Below are positions 19,135 through 27,111 of a DNA stretch of 64,000 nt, one piece after another. Positions within the stretch are counted from its first letter, which is position 1; every line of letters begins with the position of its first letter. The position numbers and the translations under genes are program-made. Origin of the DNA: Proteiniphilum sp. UBA4977 (lineage in GTDB: Bacteria; Bacteroidota; Bacteroidia; Bacteroidales; Dysgonomonadaceae); assembly GCA_002398565.1 (NCBI GenBank), contig DGZP01000039.1:27635-91634 (forward strand). Reading direction: 5' to 3'. The notes under the pieces were generated by a model. It ran no database searches. It had not been told where the DNA came from and worked only from the letters and a program-made list of their open reading frames with translations.

Positions 19135-19195
19135 AACCAAGACTTATGAATAAGGAACTTATAGACAAATGAAGGTCCGGTTTTTTGTCTTGGTT
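19135..19195 (+). repeat. Inverted repeat before the GH97 gene
   Basis: AACCAAGAC at 19135-19143 is a perfect inverse of GTCTTGGTT at 19187-19195, with a 43-base loop. It lies in the 106-base gap between the GH31 and GH97 genes. It could fold in the polycistronic mRNA and reduce GH97 expression, or be incidental. Confidence 0.4.
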
Positions 19196-19217
19196 CTCAT
19201 GTCTTAATTTTAATCAT

Positions 19218-21407
19218 ATGAGGAAAATATTTATACTATTATACTTTTGCCTGATTGCCGGCATCATAGCGGCACAGAATCTGAGATCACCAAACGGTGA
19301 TCTGGAGATGAATTTCTTTGTCGATCAACAAGGAACGCCGGTGTATACCTTAAAATATAATGGGAAAACGGTGATCAATCCAAGTAAATTGGGCCTTGAG
19401 CTGATTGGAAGCGACAAGGTGGAGTTCGGTTCTGAAATTAATCGTAAAAAAGATCCCAAAACATCTTTGTACGACGGATTCAATGTAGCTGAGGTACAAT
19501 ACAGTTCATTCGATGAGATATGGGAGCCCGTATGGGGTGAAACGAAAGAGATCCGCAACCGATACAACGAGATGGCGGTAACACTCAACCAGAAGGATAC
19601 TGATCGCGATATGGTGATCCGTTTTCGTCTGTTTGACGACGGACTTGGGTTTCGGTATGAATTTCCGCAGCAGAAGAATCTGGTTTACTTTGTCGTCAAA
19701 GAAGAGTTGACCCAGTTTGCTATGACCGGAGATCATACCGCTTACTGGATTCCGGGCGACTATGATACCCAGGAATATGATTATAATATTTCCAAATTAT
19801 CGGAGATCAGAGGCCTCAATGAAGGAGGTAGACAGGGAAACCTCTCTCAGACTGGATTTTCTGATACAGGCGTACAAACTGCATTGCAGATGAAAACAGC
19901 CGAGGGCATTTACATCAACCTACACGAAGCAGCCTTGATTAACTATGGAGCCATGCACCTGAATCTGGATGACCATGATTTTATCTTTCAATCCTGGATC
20001 ACACCCGATGCCAATGGAGCAAAAGGTTATTTACAAACTCCCTGCACAATACCTTGGCGTACGATTATCGTAAGTGACGATGCACGTGATATCCTGGCAT
20101 CCAATATTACATTAAACCTCAATGAACCTTCGAAGATTGATGATACTTCCTGGATTAAACCCATGAAGTATGTCGGCGTATGGTGGGAAATGATTACCGG
20201 AAAAAGCGACTGGTCATATACGCATGATCTGCCGAGTATTCAGATAGGTGTTACGGATTATTCCACGGTGAAACCTCACGGACGACACGGAGCCACCACA
20301 GCCAATGTAAAAAGATATATCGATTTTGCGGCAAAGCATGGGATGGATGGTGTACTTGTGGAAGGGTGGAACATTGGCTGGGAGGATTGGTTCGGTAATT
20401 CGAAAGATTTTGTCTTCGATTTTCAAACGCCCTATCCTGATTTCGATATGGAGGAAATACACCGTTATGCGAAAAACAAGAACGTAGCAATGATCATGCA
20501 CCATGAAACATCATCTTCGGTGCGAAACTATGAACGCCATCTCGATAAGGCATATCAATTGATGAACAGGTATGATTATCCTGCCGTGAAGAGCGGTTAT
20601 GTGGGGGATATTATTCCTCGTGGTGAGAACCATTATAGTCAGTGGATCAACAACCATTACCAGTATGCGATAGAGAAGGCGGCGGAATATAAGATCATGG
20701 TCAATGCCCATGAGGCTGTACGTCCCACCGGTATTTCACGTACCTGGCCCAACCTGATCGCCAACGAATCGGCACGAGGTACAGAATATCAGGCTTTCGG
20801 AGGTAGCAAGCCGAGTCACGTAACAGTACTGCCTTTCACGCGTCTTATCGGCGGACCGATGGATTATACCCCGGGTATTTTCGAAATGGATATTTCTAAA
20901 ATCAATCCCAATAATCAGTCGCACTGCAATTCTACCATCGCCAATCAGCTGGCATTGTACGTGACAATGAGTAGTCCATTGCAGATGGCTGCCGATCTTC
21001 CGGAGAATTACGAGCGTTTTCCCGATGCATTCCAGTTCATCAAAGATGTGGCATTGGATTGGGATGAAAGCTTATACCTCGAAGCAGAGCCGGGAGCATA
21101 CATTACTGTTGCCCGAAAAGAGAAAGGAACAAATAACTGGTTCGTCGGCAATACCACGGGGAATAGCAAGTTTACTTCTAAAATCTCATTCGATTTTTTG
21201 GATCCCGGCAAACAATATATTGCTACGATATATGCTGATGCAAAGGATGCTAACTATAAGACCAATCCACAGGCTTACACTATCCGCAAGGTAGTCGTAA
21301 CTGATAAATCCGAACTGAGACAGCAAACGGTAGCTGGAGGTGGTTTTGCTATTAGCCTGTTTCCGGTAAAGGATAAAGTGCAGGTCAAAGGATTAAAGAA
21401 ACTGTAA
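19218..21407 (+). CDS. GH97 alpha-glucosidase, inverting SusB-like subgroup
   Basis: Exo-acting periplasmic alpha-glucosidase, 729 residues from the ATG at 19218. The signal peptide ends GIIAAQ. An N-terminal beta-sandwich to about residue 300 precedes the TIM barrel. Three glutamates match SusB in spacing: E430 in MHHETSS, E499 in NAHEAVRP and E523 in ARGTEYQ. The intervals are 69 and 24, the same as SusB E439, E508 and E532, the two base residues and the acid, as I recall them. This supports inverting chemistry, because retaining GH97 members use an Asp nucleophile instead. It is the last gene of the PUL and is followed by a strong terminator. Some GH97 inverting enzymes prefer alpha-1,6 bonds, consistent with dextran. 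Confidence 0.9.
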   Translation: MRKIFILLYFCLIAGIIAAQNLRSPNGDLEMNFFVDQQGTPVYTLKYNGKTVINPSKLGLELIGSDKVEFGSEINRKKDPKTSLYDGFNVAEVQYSSFDEIWEPVWGETKEIRNRYNEMAVTLNQKDTDRDMVIRFRLFDDGLGFRYEFPQQKNLVYFVVKEELTQFAMTGDHTAYWIPGDYDTQEYDYNISKLSEIRGLNEGGRQGNLSQTGFSDTGVQTALQMKTAEGIYINLHEAALINYGAMHLNLDDHDFIFQSWITPDANGAKGYLQTPCTIPWRTIIVSDDARDILASNITLNLNEPSKIDDTSWIKPMKYVGVWWEMITGKSDWSYTHDLPSIQIGVTDYSTVKPHGRHGATTANVKRYIDFAAKHGMDGVLVEGWNIGWEDWFGNSKDFVFDFQTPYPDFDMEEIHRYAKNKNVAMIMHHETSSSVRNYERHLDKAYQLMNRYDYPAVKSGYVGDIIPRGENHYSQWINNHYQYAIEKAAEYKIMVNAHEAVRPTGISRTWPNLIANESARGTEYQAFGGSKPSHVTVLPFTRLIGGPMDYTPGIFEMDISKINPNNQSHCNSTIANQLALYVTMSSPLQMAADLPENYERFPDAFQFIKDVALDWDESLYLEAEPGAYITVARKEKGTNNWFVGNTTGNSKFTSKISFDFLDPGKQYIATIYADAKDANYKTNPQAYTIRKVVVTDKSELRQQTVAGGGFAISLFPVKDKVQVKGLKKL

Positions 21408-21414
21408 ATTGTGA

Positions 21415-21450
21415 AAAAAGCGGGGTTTACATTAAAGCACCCCGCTTTTT
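21415..21450. terminator. Bidirectional terminator between GH97 and TraB/GumN genes
   Basis: AAAAAGCGGGG pairs perfectly with CCCCGCTTTTT over 11 base pairs with a 14-base loop. The A-run and T-run flank the GC core on both sides, so it can terminate both convergent transcripts. Confidence 0.85.
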
Positions 21451-21451
21451 G

Positions 21452-22354
21452 CTATCTTACTGCCTCGACAGTATATCCCAACTTTCTCAGACCTTCAATT
21501 AAACCCTCCTCTCCTGGTAGATGCAGGCATCCCACAGCAATGAATGATGGCTTTTCAGCCATAATTTGGGGTAGTTTTTTGAGCCATTTCTCGTTCCGGT
21601 CTTTATTCAGTCTGTTTTTCTCCTCTTCGGTAGAGGGACAGGGATCGTTGATTATCTCTTTTTCAGACAGTTCCCGCAAGGCATGGATATCCTGCGCATG
21701 ATATGCAACCTGAAGCTCATCCATCTGCTCTTTCAGCAATTCCGGATGTTTCACCATGCAGGTCAATAACTCGGCCTGGCGCTCCAACGTTTGAGAGTTC
21801 AGTAAAACTTCTATCTGATCTTCTGTTGTCTCCAGTCCAATAACCGTGCGGTTGCGTTTTAATGCTTCCTCCTGGAAATACTGGTCGAGACTTGTTCCGG
21901 ATGAAAGAGAAGGATAATACTGCTGGTATAGAGTGACCGAAATCAGATTTGAGAGAAGTGCCGGTTTGAGGTTGCCCACTTGTCCCAATCCCACACCCAG
22001 TAGCCGGGTAAGGGTACTGTCGAGCAGTGCGACCTCTTCCGGTGATACCAGCGATTCGTATGTGATCCCGACAGGCAGGGTGGATTCACCCATGATTTCC
22101 ATCTGCATCCTGGACATATTACTCATGTCCAACTCTCCCACAGTCTGTACTGTGCTATCAAAGGCATTCCATACTCCTGGAACGGAATCAAGAAAGGAGA
22201 GAGGTACCAGATGATGTGTACCAAAGATAAAGGAGGGTTGTTTAAGACCGTTTCCGGATATCTTCCACAATAAAGAGTTGGTGCCCCGTGTGGAGGCACC
22301 AATGCAGGAAAGCAACAATAAAAATGTTGCCAGTGAGAGTATCTTTCTTTTCAC
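21452..22354 (-). CDS. TraB/GumN family protein, probable lipoprotein
   Basis: Member of the TraB/GumN (Tiki-like) family of putative metalloproteases, 300 residues. The start is GTG at 22354, since no in-frame ATG gives a sensible N-terminus. The signal segment FLLLLSC fits a lipobox. Visible family motifs are the N-terminal FGTHHLVPL with the GxxH histidine pair, GELD near residue 85, and the C-terminal FIAVGCLHLPGEEGLI with a second conserved His. The family has been linked to peptide cleavage or pheromone shutdown, but bacterial substrates are mostly unknown. It sits 42 bases after the ferritin gene in the same direction and is probably cotranscribed, although no functional link is known. 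The terminator begins in the stop codon region. Confidence 0.8.
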   Translation of the reverse strand: MKRKILSLATFLLLLSCIGASTRGTNSLLWKISGNGLKQPSFIFGTHHLVPLSFLDSVPGVWNAFDSTVQTVGELDMSNMSRMQMEIMGESTLPVGITYESLVSPEEVALLDSTLTRLLGVGLGQVGNLKPALLSNLISVTLYQQYYPSLSSGTSLDQYFQEEALKRNRTVIGLETTEDQIEVLLNSQTLERQAELLTCMVKHPELLKEQMDELQVAYHAQDIHALRELSEKEIINDPCPSTEEEKNRLNKDRNEKWLKKLPQIMAEKPSFIAVGCLHLPGEEGLIEGLRKLGYTVEAVR

Positions 22355-22396
22355 TTGAAATATTAATTCACTAGAATGTTAAAGAATCTCTCCCAA

Positions 22397-22915
22397 TTAA
22401 GGATTTACGGAAGTGTCTATTGGGGTATAGCTCCTTTGTGCCAGTTCCTTATCCATTGTGTAGATACCAAATCCGTTACTGCCAATCAGTTTCAGACTGT
22501 CAATCAATGCCTGGGCTGTTTCCTCTTCTTCCACCTGTTCATTCACAAACCATTGTAGCATGTTCTCAGAGGCATAATCATTTTCTCTGCGTGCAATTGA
22601 AACCAGATTGTTAATGAGCGAAGTGACAATTTTTTCATGCTCCAGTGTCACTTCGAATGCCTTTAACAGAGATTCCCAGGATGTATCCACTTTGTCAATG
22701 GGCTTGAGCTCCACACTATTACCCTTTGCAATAAGATAATTCATGAGTTTAAGCGCATGATCCTGTTCTTCCTGAAACTGCACTTTGAACCAGTTGGCAA
22801 AACCCGGAAGACCTTTGTGTGAAAAATGAGCCGACATTGAAAGATAGAGATAGGCAGACCAAAATTCGGCATTAATCTGCTTGTTAATAGCAGCTTCTAA
22901 TTCTTTACTTACCAT
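22397..22915 (-). CDS. ftnA: Bacterial non-heme ferritin
   Basis: Iron-storage protein, 172 residues, that assembles into a 24-subunit shell and oxidises Fe(II). The four-helix bundle is intact. Ferroxidase ligands are visible as E17 in NAEFWSAYLYLSM and the EEQDHA helix (Glu and His of the second ligand set). Further glutamates lie in TLEHEKIV and NEQVEEEETA. Length is typical for FtnA, and no heme-binding Met in the bacterioferritin position was evident. It is read divergently from the serine palmitoyltransferase gene across a 225-base gap. FeoAB elsewhere in the window supplies Fe(II). Confidence 0.93.
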   Translation of the reverse strand: MVSKELEAAINKQINAEFWSAYLYLSMSAHFSHKGLPGFANWFKVQFQEEQDHALKLMNYLIAKGNSVELKPIDKVDTSWESLLKAFEVTLEHEKIVTSLINNLVSIARRENDYASENMLQWFVNEQVEEEETAQALIDSLKLIGSNGFGIYTMDKELAQRSYTPIDTSVNP

Positions 22916-23034
22916 AATTTTTTATTTTTTATTTGTTTATCAATTATATGTGTCCAATAATGTTAAAACGTTCTCAAATCAAAAATGTTTAGATAAAGAT
23001 GACTGAACTTGCAGCTTTGGTCAAAAAAAAAGAG

Positions 23035-23069
23035 TTGTTCCTGACTATTTAAATTAATTGCTATCTTTG
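23035..23069 (+). promoter_or_regulatory. Promoter of the serine palmitoyltransferase gene
   Basis: TTG at 23035-23037 lies 24 bases before TATCTTTG at 23062-23069, a perfect TAnnTTTG box. The leader to the ATG at 23141 is about 65 bases. Confidence 0.5.
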
Positions 23070-23140
23070 CAGTTGGTTTCTTGAAAAATTGATTCTTCTT
23101 ACTCTGTTTTGGGAAGAAGCTTATTTTTAATTTCCTTTAG

Positions 23141-24331
23141 ATGAATCTTTTAGAAGAAAAAATGATGAAATATGATGCTCCGCAGCGTGCAAAAGCTGCC
23201 GGCATCTACCCCTACTTTCGGGCTATTGAAAGTGATCAGGACACCGAAGTACTTATTAACGGGAAGAGAGTTTTGATGTTCGGTTCAAATGCATACCTGG
23301 GACTGACCAATCACCCGAAGGTAAAGGAAGCTGCTGTGGCTGCTACCAAAAAATATGGTACAGGAATGGCTGGTTCCCGTTTTTTGAATGGTACCCTCGA
23401 CATCCACCTGGAGCTGGAAAGAAAACTTGCCAACTTTATGGATAAAGATGAGGCTGTTGTATTCTCAACAGGATTCAGTGTAAATGAAGGAGTTTTGGGA
23501 TGCCTCACAGGAAGGGATGAGTATATCATCTGGGATGAGAGAGACCATGCATCCATTATTGAAGGAATCCGGACATCTTTCTCCACCAAATACAAGTTTC
23601 GGCATAATGACATGGATTCTCTGGAGAAACAGCTCAAACGTTGTGATTCCAGAAAAGTAAAGCTGATTATTGTTGATGGTGTTTTCAGCATGGAAGGAGA
23701 CCTGGCCAATCTACCGGAGATCGTAAAGCTGGCACGCAAATACAATGCCAATATTATGGTAGATGAGGCACATAGCCTGGGCGTGCTGGGTAAAAAATAC
23801 AGCGGCCGAGGAGTCTGTGATCACTTCGGTGTGCTTGGTGATGTGGATTTGGTGATGGGGACTTTCAGCAAATCACTCGCTTCCATTGGCGGATTTGTCG
23901 CTGGTTCATATCCGGTGATCAACTTTTTACGCCACAATGCAAGAACCAATATTTTTAGTGCCAGCATCACTCCTGCTGCCACAGCTGCCGCTTCAGCGGC
24001 ACTCGATATACTCAAATCAGAGCCGGAACGCGTAAAACGGTTGTGGGAACTCACCGAATATGCCATCAATCAGTTCCGGGAAAGAGGGTTTGAGTTGGGC
24101 CCCACTTCTACGCCTATCCTGCCGCTCTATGTAAGGGACAATGATAAAACCTTTCTAATTACCAAAATGCTTTTCGAAGAGGGTATCTTCGTCAATCCGG
24201 TTGTGCCTCCTGCCGTTTCATCCAGCGATACGCTGATTCGTTATTCGCTGATGGCTACGCACACCATTGAGCAGATCGATCACTCTATTGAACGTATTAC
24301 GGCAGTCTTTAAGAAGGCAGGTGTTCTGTAA
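23141..24331 (+). CDS. spt: Serine palmitoyltransferase-type alpha-oxoamine synthase
   Basis: PLP enzyme, 396 residues, condensing L-serine with a long acyl-CoA to 3-ketosphinganine, the first step of sphingolipid synthesis in Bacteroidota. The PLP-binding lysine is K244 in GTFSKSLASIGGF. H136 in DERDHASI is the pyridine-stacking His, and VDEAHSLGVLG carries the PLP-N1 Asp. The N-terminus MNLLEEKMMKYDAPQRAKAAGIYPYFR resembles Bacteroides SPT more than KBL or BioF. KBL (2-amino-3-ketobutyrate ligase) is the main alternative because the fold and core motifs are shared. The gene stands alone with its own promoter. No acyl carrier protein or ketosphinganine reductase lies nearby, so assignment rests on sequence resemblance. 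Confidence 0.82.
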   Translation: MNLLEEKMMKYDAPQRAKAAGIYPYFRAIESDQDTEVLINGKRVLMFGSNAYLGLTNHPKVKEAAVAATKKYGTGMAGSRFLNGTLDIHLELERKLANFMDKDEAVVFSTGFSVNEGVLGCLTGRDEYIIWDERDHASIIEGIRTSFSTKYKFRHNDMDSLEKQLKRCDSRKVKLIIVDGVFSMEGDLANLPEIVKLARKYNANIMVDEAHSLGVLGKKYSGRGVCDHFGVLGDVDLVMGTFSKSLASIGGFVAGSYPVINFLRHNARTNIFSASITPAATAAASAALDILKSEPERVKRLWELTEYAINQFRERGFELGPTSTPILPLYVRDNDKTFLITKMLFEEGIFVNPVVPPAVSSSDTLIRYSLMATHTIEQIDHSIERITAVFKKAGVL

Positions 24332-24457
24332 CGGATATACGCACCTCATATCTCAGATCTGGAAAAGTTCAGTATGCAGGAACAGGGAAAATATTGAATT
24401 CTGCTCATTTGGCTTAACGAAATAGTGTCAGGCTTTACAACAGTTTTATTTTTTTCT

Positions 24458-24465
24458 TAGATTTG
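24458..24465 (+). promoter_or_regulatory. -7 promoter box of the DUF389 gene
   Basis: TAGATTTG is a perfect TAnnTTTG match. It leaves only about 10 bases of leader before the ATG at 24482, which makes an upstream GTG at 24473 unlikely as start. No TTG -33 is obvious. Confidence 0.45.
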
Positions 24466-24481
24466 CGTAATAGTGACTCTT

Positions 24482-25825
24482 ATGGAGAAGAAAAGTGAGA
24501 AACTGATGCGCTGGTTCGATCTGCGCAGCGAAATGGAAGGTTACGATGCCATTCACGAGAACATCGAACAGGGAATTGTTTTCAAGGGCACAAACCTTTG
24601 GATCTTGGTTTTTGCCATAGTAGTGGCTTCTGTGGGGCTCAATATGAACTCCACGGCGGTGATTATAGGTGCCATGCTTATCTCCCCGCTGATGGGACCT
24701 ATTAATGGCATGGGATATAGTCTGGCTACTTACGATTTTCAATTGTTGCGCCGTTCGCTTAAAAATTTCTCTTTCGCTGTTGGGATCAGCCTCATTACCT
24801 CTGCCTTTTACTTCCTTCTCTCTCCAATTAACGAAGCCCACTCTGAACTGCTTGCCCGTACCAGTCCTACCATATACGACGTGATCATTGCTCTTTTTGG
24901 AGGGCTGGCTGGTATTGTGGCTATGAGTAGCCGTTTAAAGGGAAATGTGATTCCCGGTGTGGCTATCGCCACCGCGCTGATGCCGCCCATCTGCACGGCA
25001 GGTTACGGACTGGCAACGTTACAGTTTAACTTCTTCTTTGGAGCGCTTTATCTTTTCACCATAAACACTGTTTTTATTGCTTTTGCCGCACTTATTGTCT
25101 GCCAGCTGTTGAGGTTTCCTATCCGGTCTATCGTTGATCCTGCCCGAAAAAAGCATGTAAACCGGGTTATCTCGATAGTCATTCTTCTTACACTTATACC
25201 CAGCATCATTTTTGGTGTGAACCTGGTGAAGAACGAGGAGTTTACTCGAAATGCCGAAAGCTTTATCAGTGAGGTAACATTGTTGGGAGGTAATTATCTT
25301 CAGGATAAACAGATTAATCCCTCCGGTCGATCAATAGGGCTACTCTACGCTGGTTATGGTCTGGGTGATACCACGATCACGGAGGTATGGGAAAAAGCAC
25401 TGAATTACGGTCTCGATACATCCCGGATAGTGATTCGTCAGGGATTTGATGTAAATCTGATACAGGAGAATGTAAAAAAGTACCAAACGGAATCGGAACG
25501 TCTCAGCAGTCAGCTGGCAGCTACTACCTTTGCCCTGAAGCAGGCCGTGGGGAGAGGTGACAGCATTCGCAACATCCCACTGTTTGGGGAGAAGATCTTG
25601 GGTGAAATTAAACCTCTCTATCCGCAAATACGTTCCTGCTCTTATTCGGAAACGTATCTTTTTACTCTGACCAATGACACTACACGCCGTTCGGAGATGA
25701 TTCCAGTCGTGATCTTCACCGTTCCCCGCAACAGTCTGCGCACCCCGGACAGAAGCAAAATTGAAGAGTGGTTGAAAAACCGACTTGGCAACCCTCGTGC
25801 GAAGATGGTGATCGATGAGTCCTGA
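24482..25825 (+). CDS. DUF389 (TIGR00341-type) integral membrane protein
   Basis: Inner-membrane protein of unknown function, 447 residues. About six hydrophobic helices are seen between residues 35 and 250. The conserved DUF389 core is present: NLWILVFAIVVASVGLN, STAVIIGAMLISPLMGPING and ALMPPICTAGYGLA. A soluble C-terminal domain of about 190 residues follows and contains a predicted coiled segment (NVKKYQTESERLSSQLAATT). The glycine/proline-rich motif pair looks transporter-like, but no substrate is established for the family. The gene has its own promoter box and no partner gene. Confidence 0.85.
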   Translation: MEKKSEKLMRWFDLRSEMEGYDAIHENIEQGIVFKGTNLWILVFAIVVASVGLNMNSTAVIIGAMLISPLMGPINGMGYSLATYDFQLLRRSLKNFSFAVGISLITSAFYFLLSPINEAHSELLARTSPTIYDVIIALFGGLAGIVAMSSRLKGNVIPGVAIATALMPPICTAGYGLATLQFNFFFGALYLFTINTVFIAFAALIVCQLLRFPIRSIVDPARKKHVNRVISIVILLTLIPSIIFGVNLVKNEEFTRNAESFISEVTLLGGNYLQDKQINPSGRSIGLLYAGYGLGDTTITEVWEKALNYGLDTSRIVIRQGFDVNLIQENVKKYQTESERLSSQLAATTFALKQAVGRGDSIRNIPLFGEKILGEIKPLYPQIRSCSYSETYLFTLTNDTTRRSEMIPVVIFTVPRNSLRTPDRSKIEEWLKNRLGNPRAKMVIDES

Positions 25826-26051
25826 TGCCCGCGAGAGACAGATACGGAATTATGCGAAATTCTTTCCCGGGAAAAGTGACTACTGATTGTAAATTTTAAT
25901 ACAGGGTAAACTATTCCGTCCTTTTTGCTGTTATAGTTTAAAATCATTACTTTATTGCGGCATGTTTTTGTAAAAAGGCCGGAGCTGTTTCTTTACAGGA
26001 CACCCGTTACCGGACGTTTACATAAAGCCTTCACCTGAAAATTAACATCAT

Positions 26052-27071
26052 ATGAACAACCTGGAAACATCCTACATGGGTATTAGGCTCGGCAGTCCGG
26101 TCATTCTCGGTGCCTGTGATCTCTCTTCCGACCTCGACATGCTGAAAAAAGCAGAAGAACAGGGCGCAGGTGCTGTAGTGTATAAAACCCTCTTCGAGGA
26201 GCAGATACAGATGGAGAATCTGTATCACGACGAGAAAGTGAGTCAGTACGACGATATTCATGCGGAGATGATTACCCTCCACCCCGACATTGACCGTTCA
26301 GAGATTGAATATTATCTGGTAAAACTACGTCAGATAAAAGAAAGTCTTTCTATTCCGGTCATTGCCAGCCTCAACTGCGTGAACGAGTCGAGTTGGATAC
26401 GGTACGCCGGAATGATCGAAGAGGCCGGAGTGGATGGCATTGAGCTGAACCTGTATCAGATTCCGGTAAATTTTGATATTGATGCAACCAGTATTGAACA
26501 ACAACAGGCTGGTATTGTAGCTGCCGTCAAACAACAACTTTCAATTCCGGTAAGTGTGAAACTGAGTTCAGACTATACCAATATCCTGCATTTTGCTACA
26601 CGGCTTGATGAGAAGGGCATTGACGGTATGGTGCTTTTCAACGCATTCTTCCAGCCCGACGTGGATATCTGGCATGAAAATCACAGGAGAGCATTCAACC
26701 TGACCCACAAAGGTGAATATAAAAAGTCGCTCCGCTATGCCGGAATGCTCTACGGACGTGTCAAAGCCGATGTATGTAGCAGTCGCGGTATTTATGACGG
26801 TGACGATGTGATCAAGGTGCTTCTGTCCGGTGCTTCATGCGTGCAGGTTGTGAGCGCAGTATACCGGCACGGATTGGAACGGATAGGTGAGATAAACCGG
26901 AGCATCACCGACTGGATGCAACGCAAAGGATATGATCAGATTGATCAGTTCAGGGGTAAGCTTTCCGACAGTTCACTAAACAAAAATAATACCCTGCTTA
27001 TTTACAGGAGAGCACAGTATATTGACATGCTGATGCACTCCGACAAACTGCTTGAGGATCTGGAGTGGTAA
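26052..27071 (+). CDS. Dihydroorotate-dehydrogenase-like FMN TIM-barrel protein
   Basis: Probable FMN oxidoreductase, 339 residues, with overall class 1 DHODH fold: GIRLGSPVILGACDLSSD at the N-terminus, VIASLNCVNESSWIRYA near 105, GVDGIELNLYQIP, PVSVKLSSDYTN, and the FMN phosphate loop DVIKVLLSGASCVQVVSAVYRHG. It is a divergent paralogue rather than the pyrimidine enzyme: the usual substrate-binding Asn cluster is altered and the C-terminal 60 residues are family-specific. Similar proteins in other bacteria are annotated only as DHODH-like, with unknown substrate. No pyrimidine gene is nearby. It is the last gene with backbone-like base composition before the AT-rich PUL. Confidence 0.8.
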   Translation: MNNLETSYMGIRLGSPVILGACDLSSDLDMLKKAEEQGAGAVVYKTLFEEQIQMENLYHDEKVSQYDDIHAEMITLHPDIDRSEIEYYLVKLRQIKESLSIPVIASLNCVNESSWIRYAGMIEEAGVDGIELNLYQIPVNFDIDATSIEQQQAGIVAAVKQQLSIPVSVKLSSDYTNILHFATRLDEKGIDGMVLFNAFFQPDVDIWHENHRRAFNLTHKGEYKKSLRYAGMLYGRVKADVCSSRGIYDGDDVIKVLLSGASCVQVVSAVYRHGLERIGEINRSITDWMQRKGYDQIDQFRGKLSDSSLNKNNTLLIYRRAQYIDMLMHSDKLLEDLEW

Positions 27072-27111
27072 ATACTCTAGGGGCTGAAATCAATGACACC
27101 TACAAGAAAGA

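Noticed and set aside
26052..27071. pyrD of pyrimidine synthesis
   Set aside because: Substrate-site residues and the C-terminus diverge from class 1 DHODH, and no pyrimidine genes are nearby.
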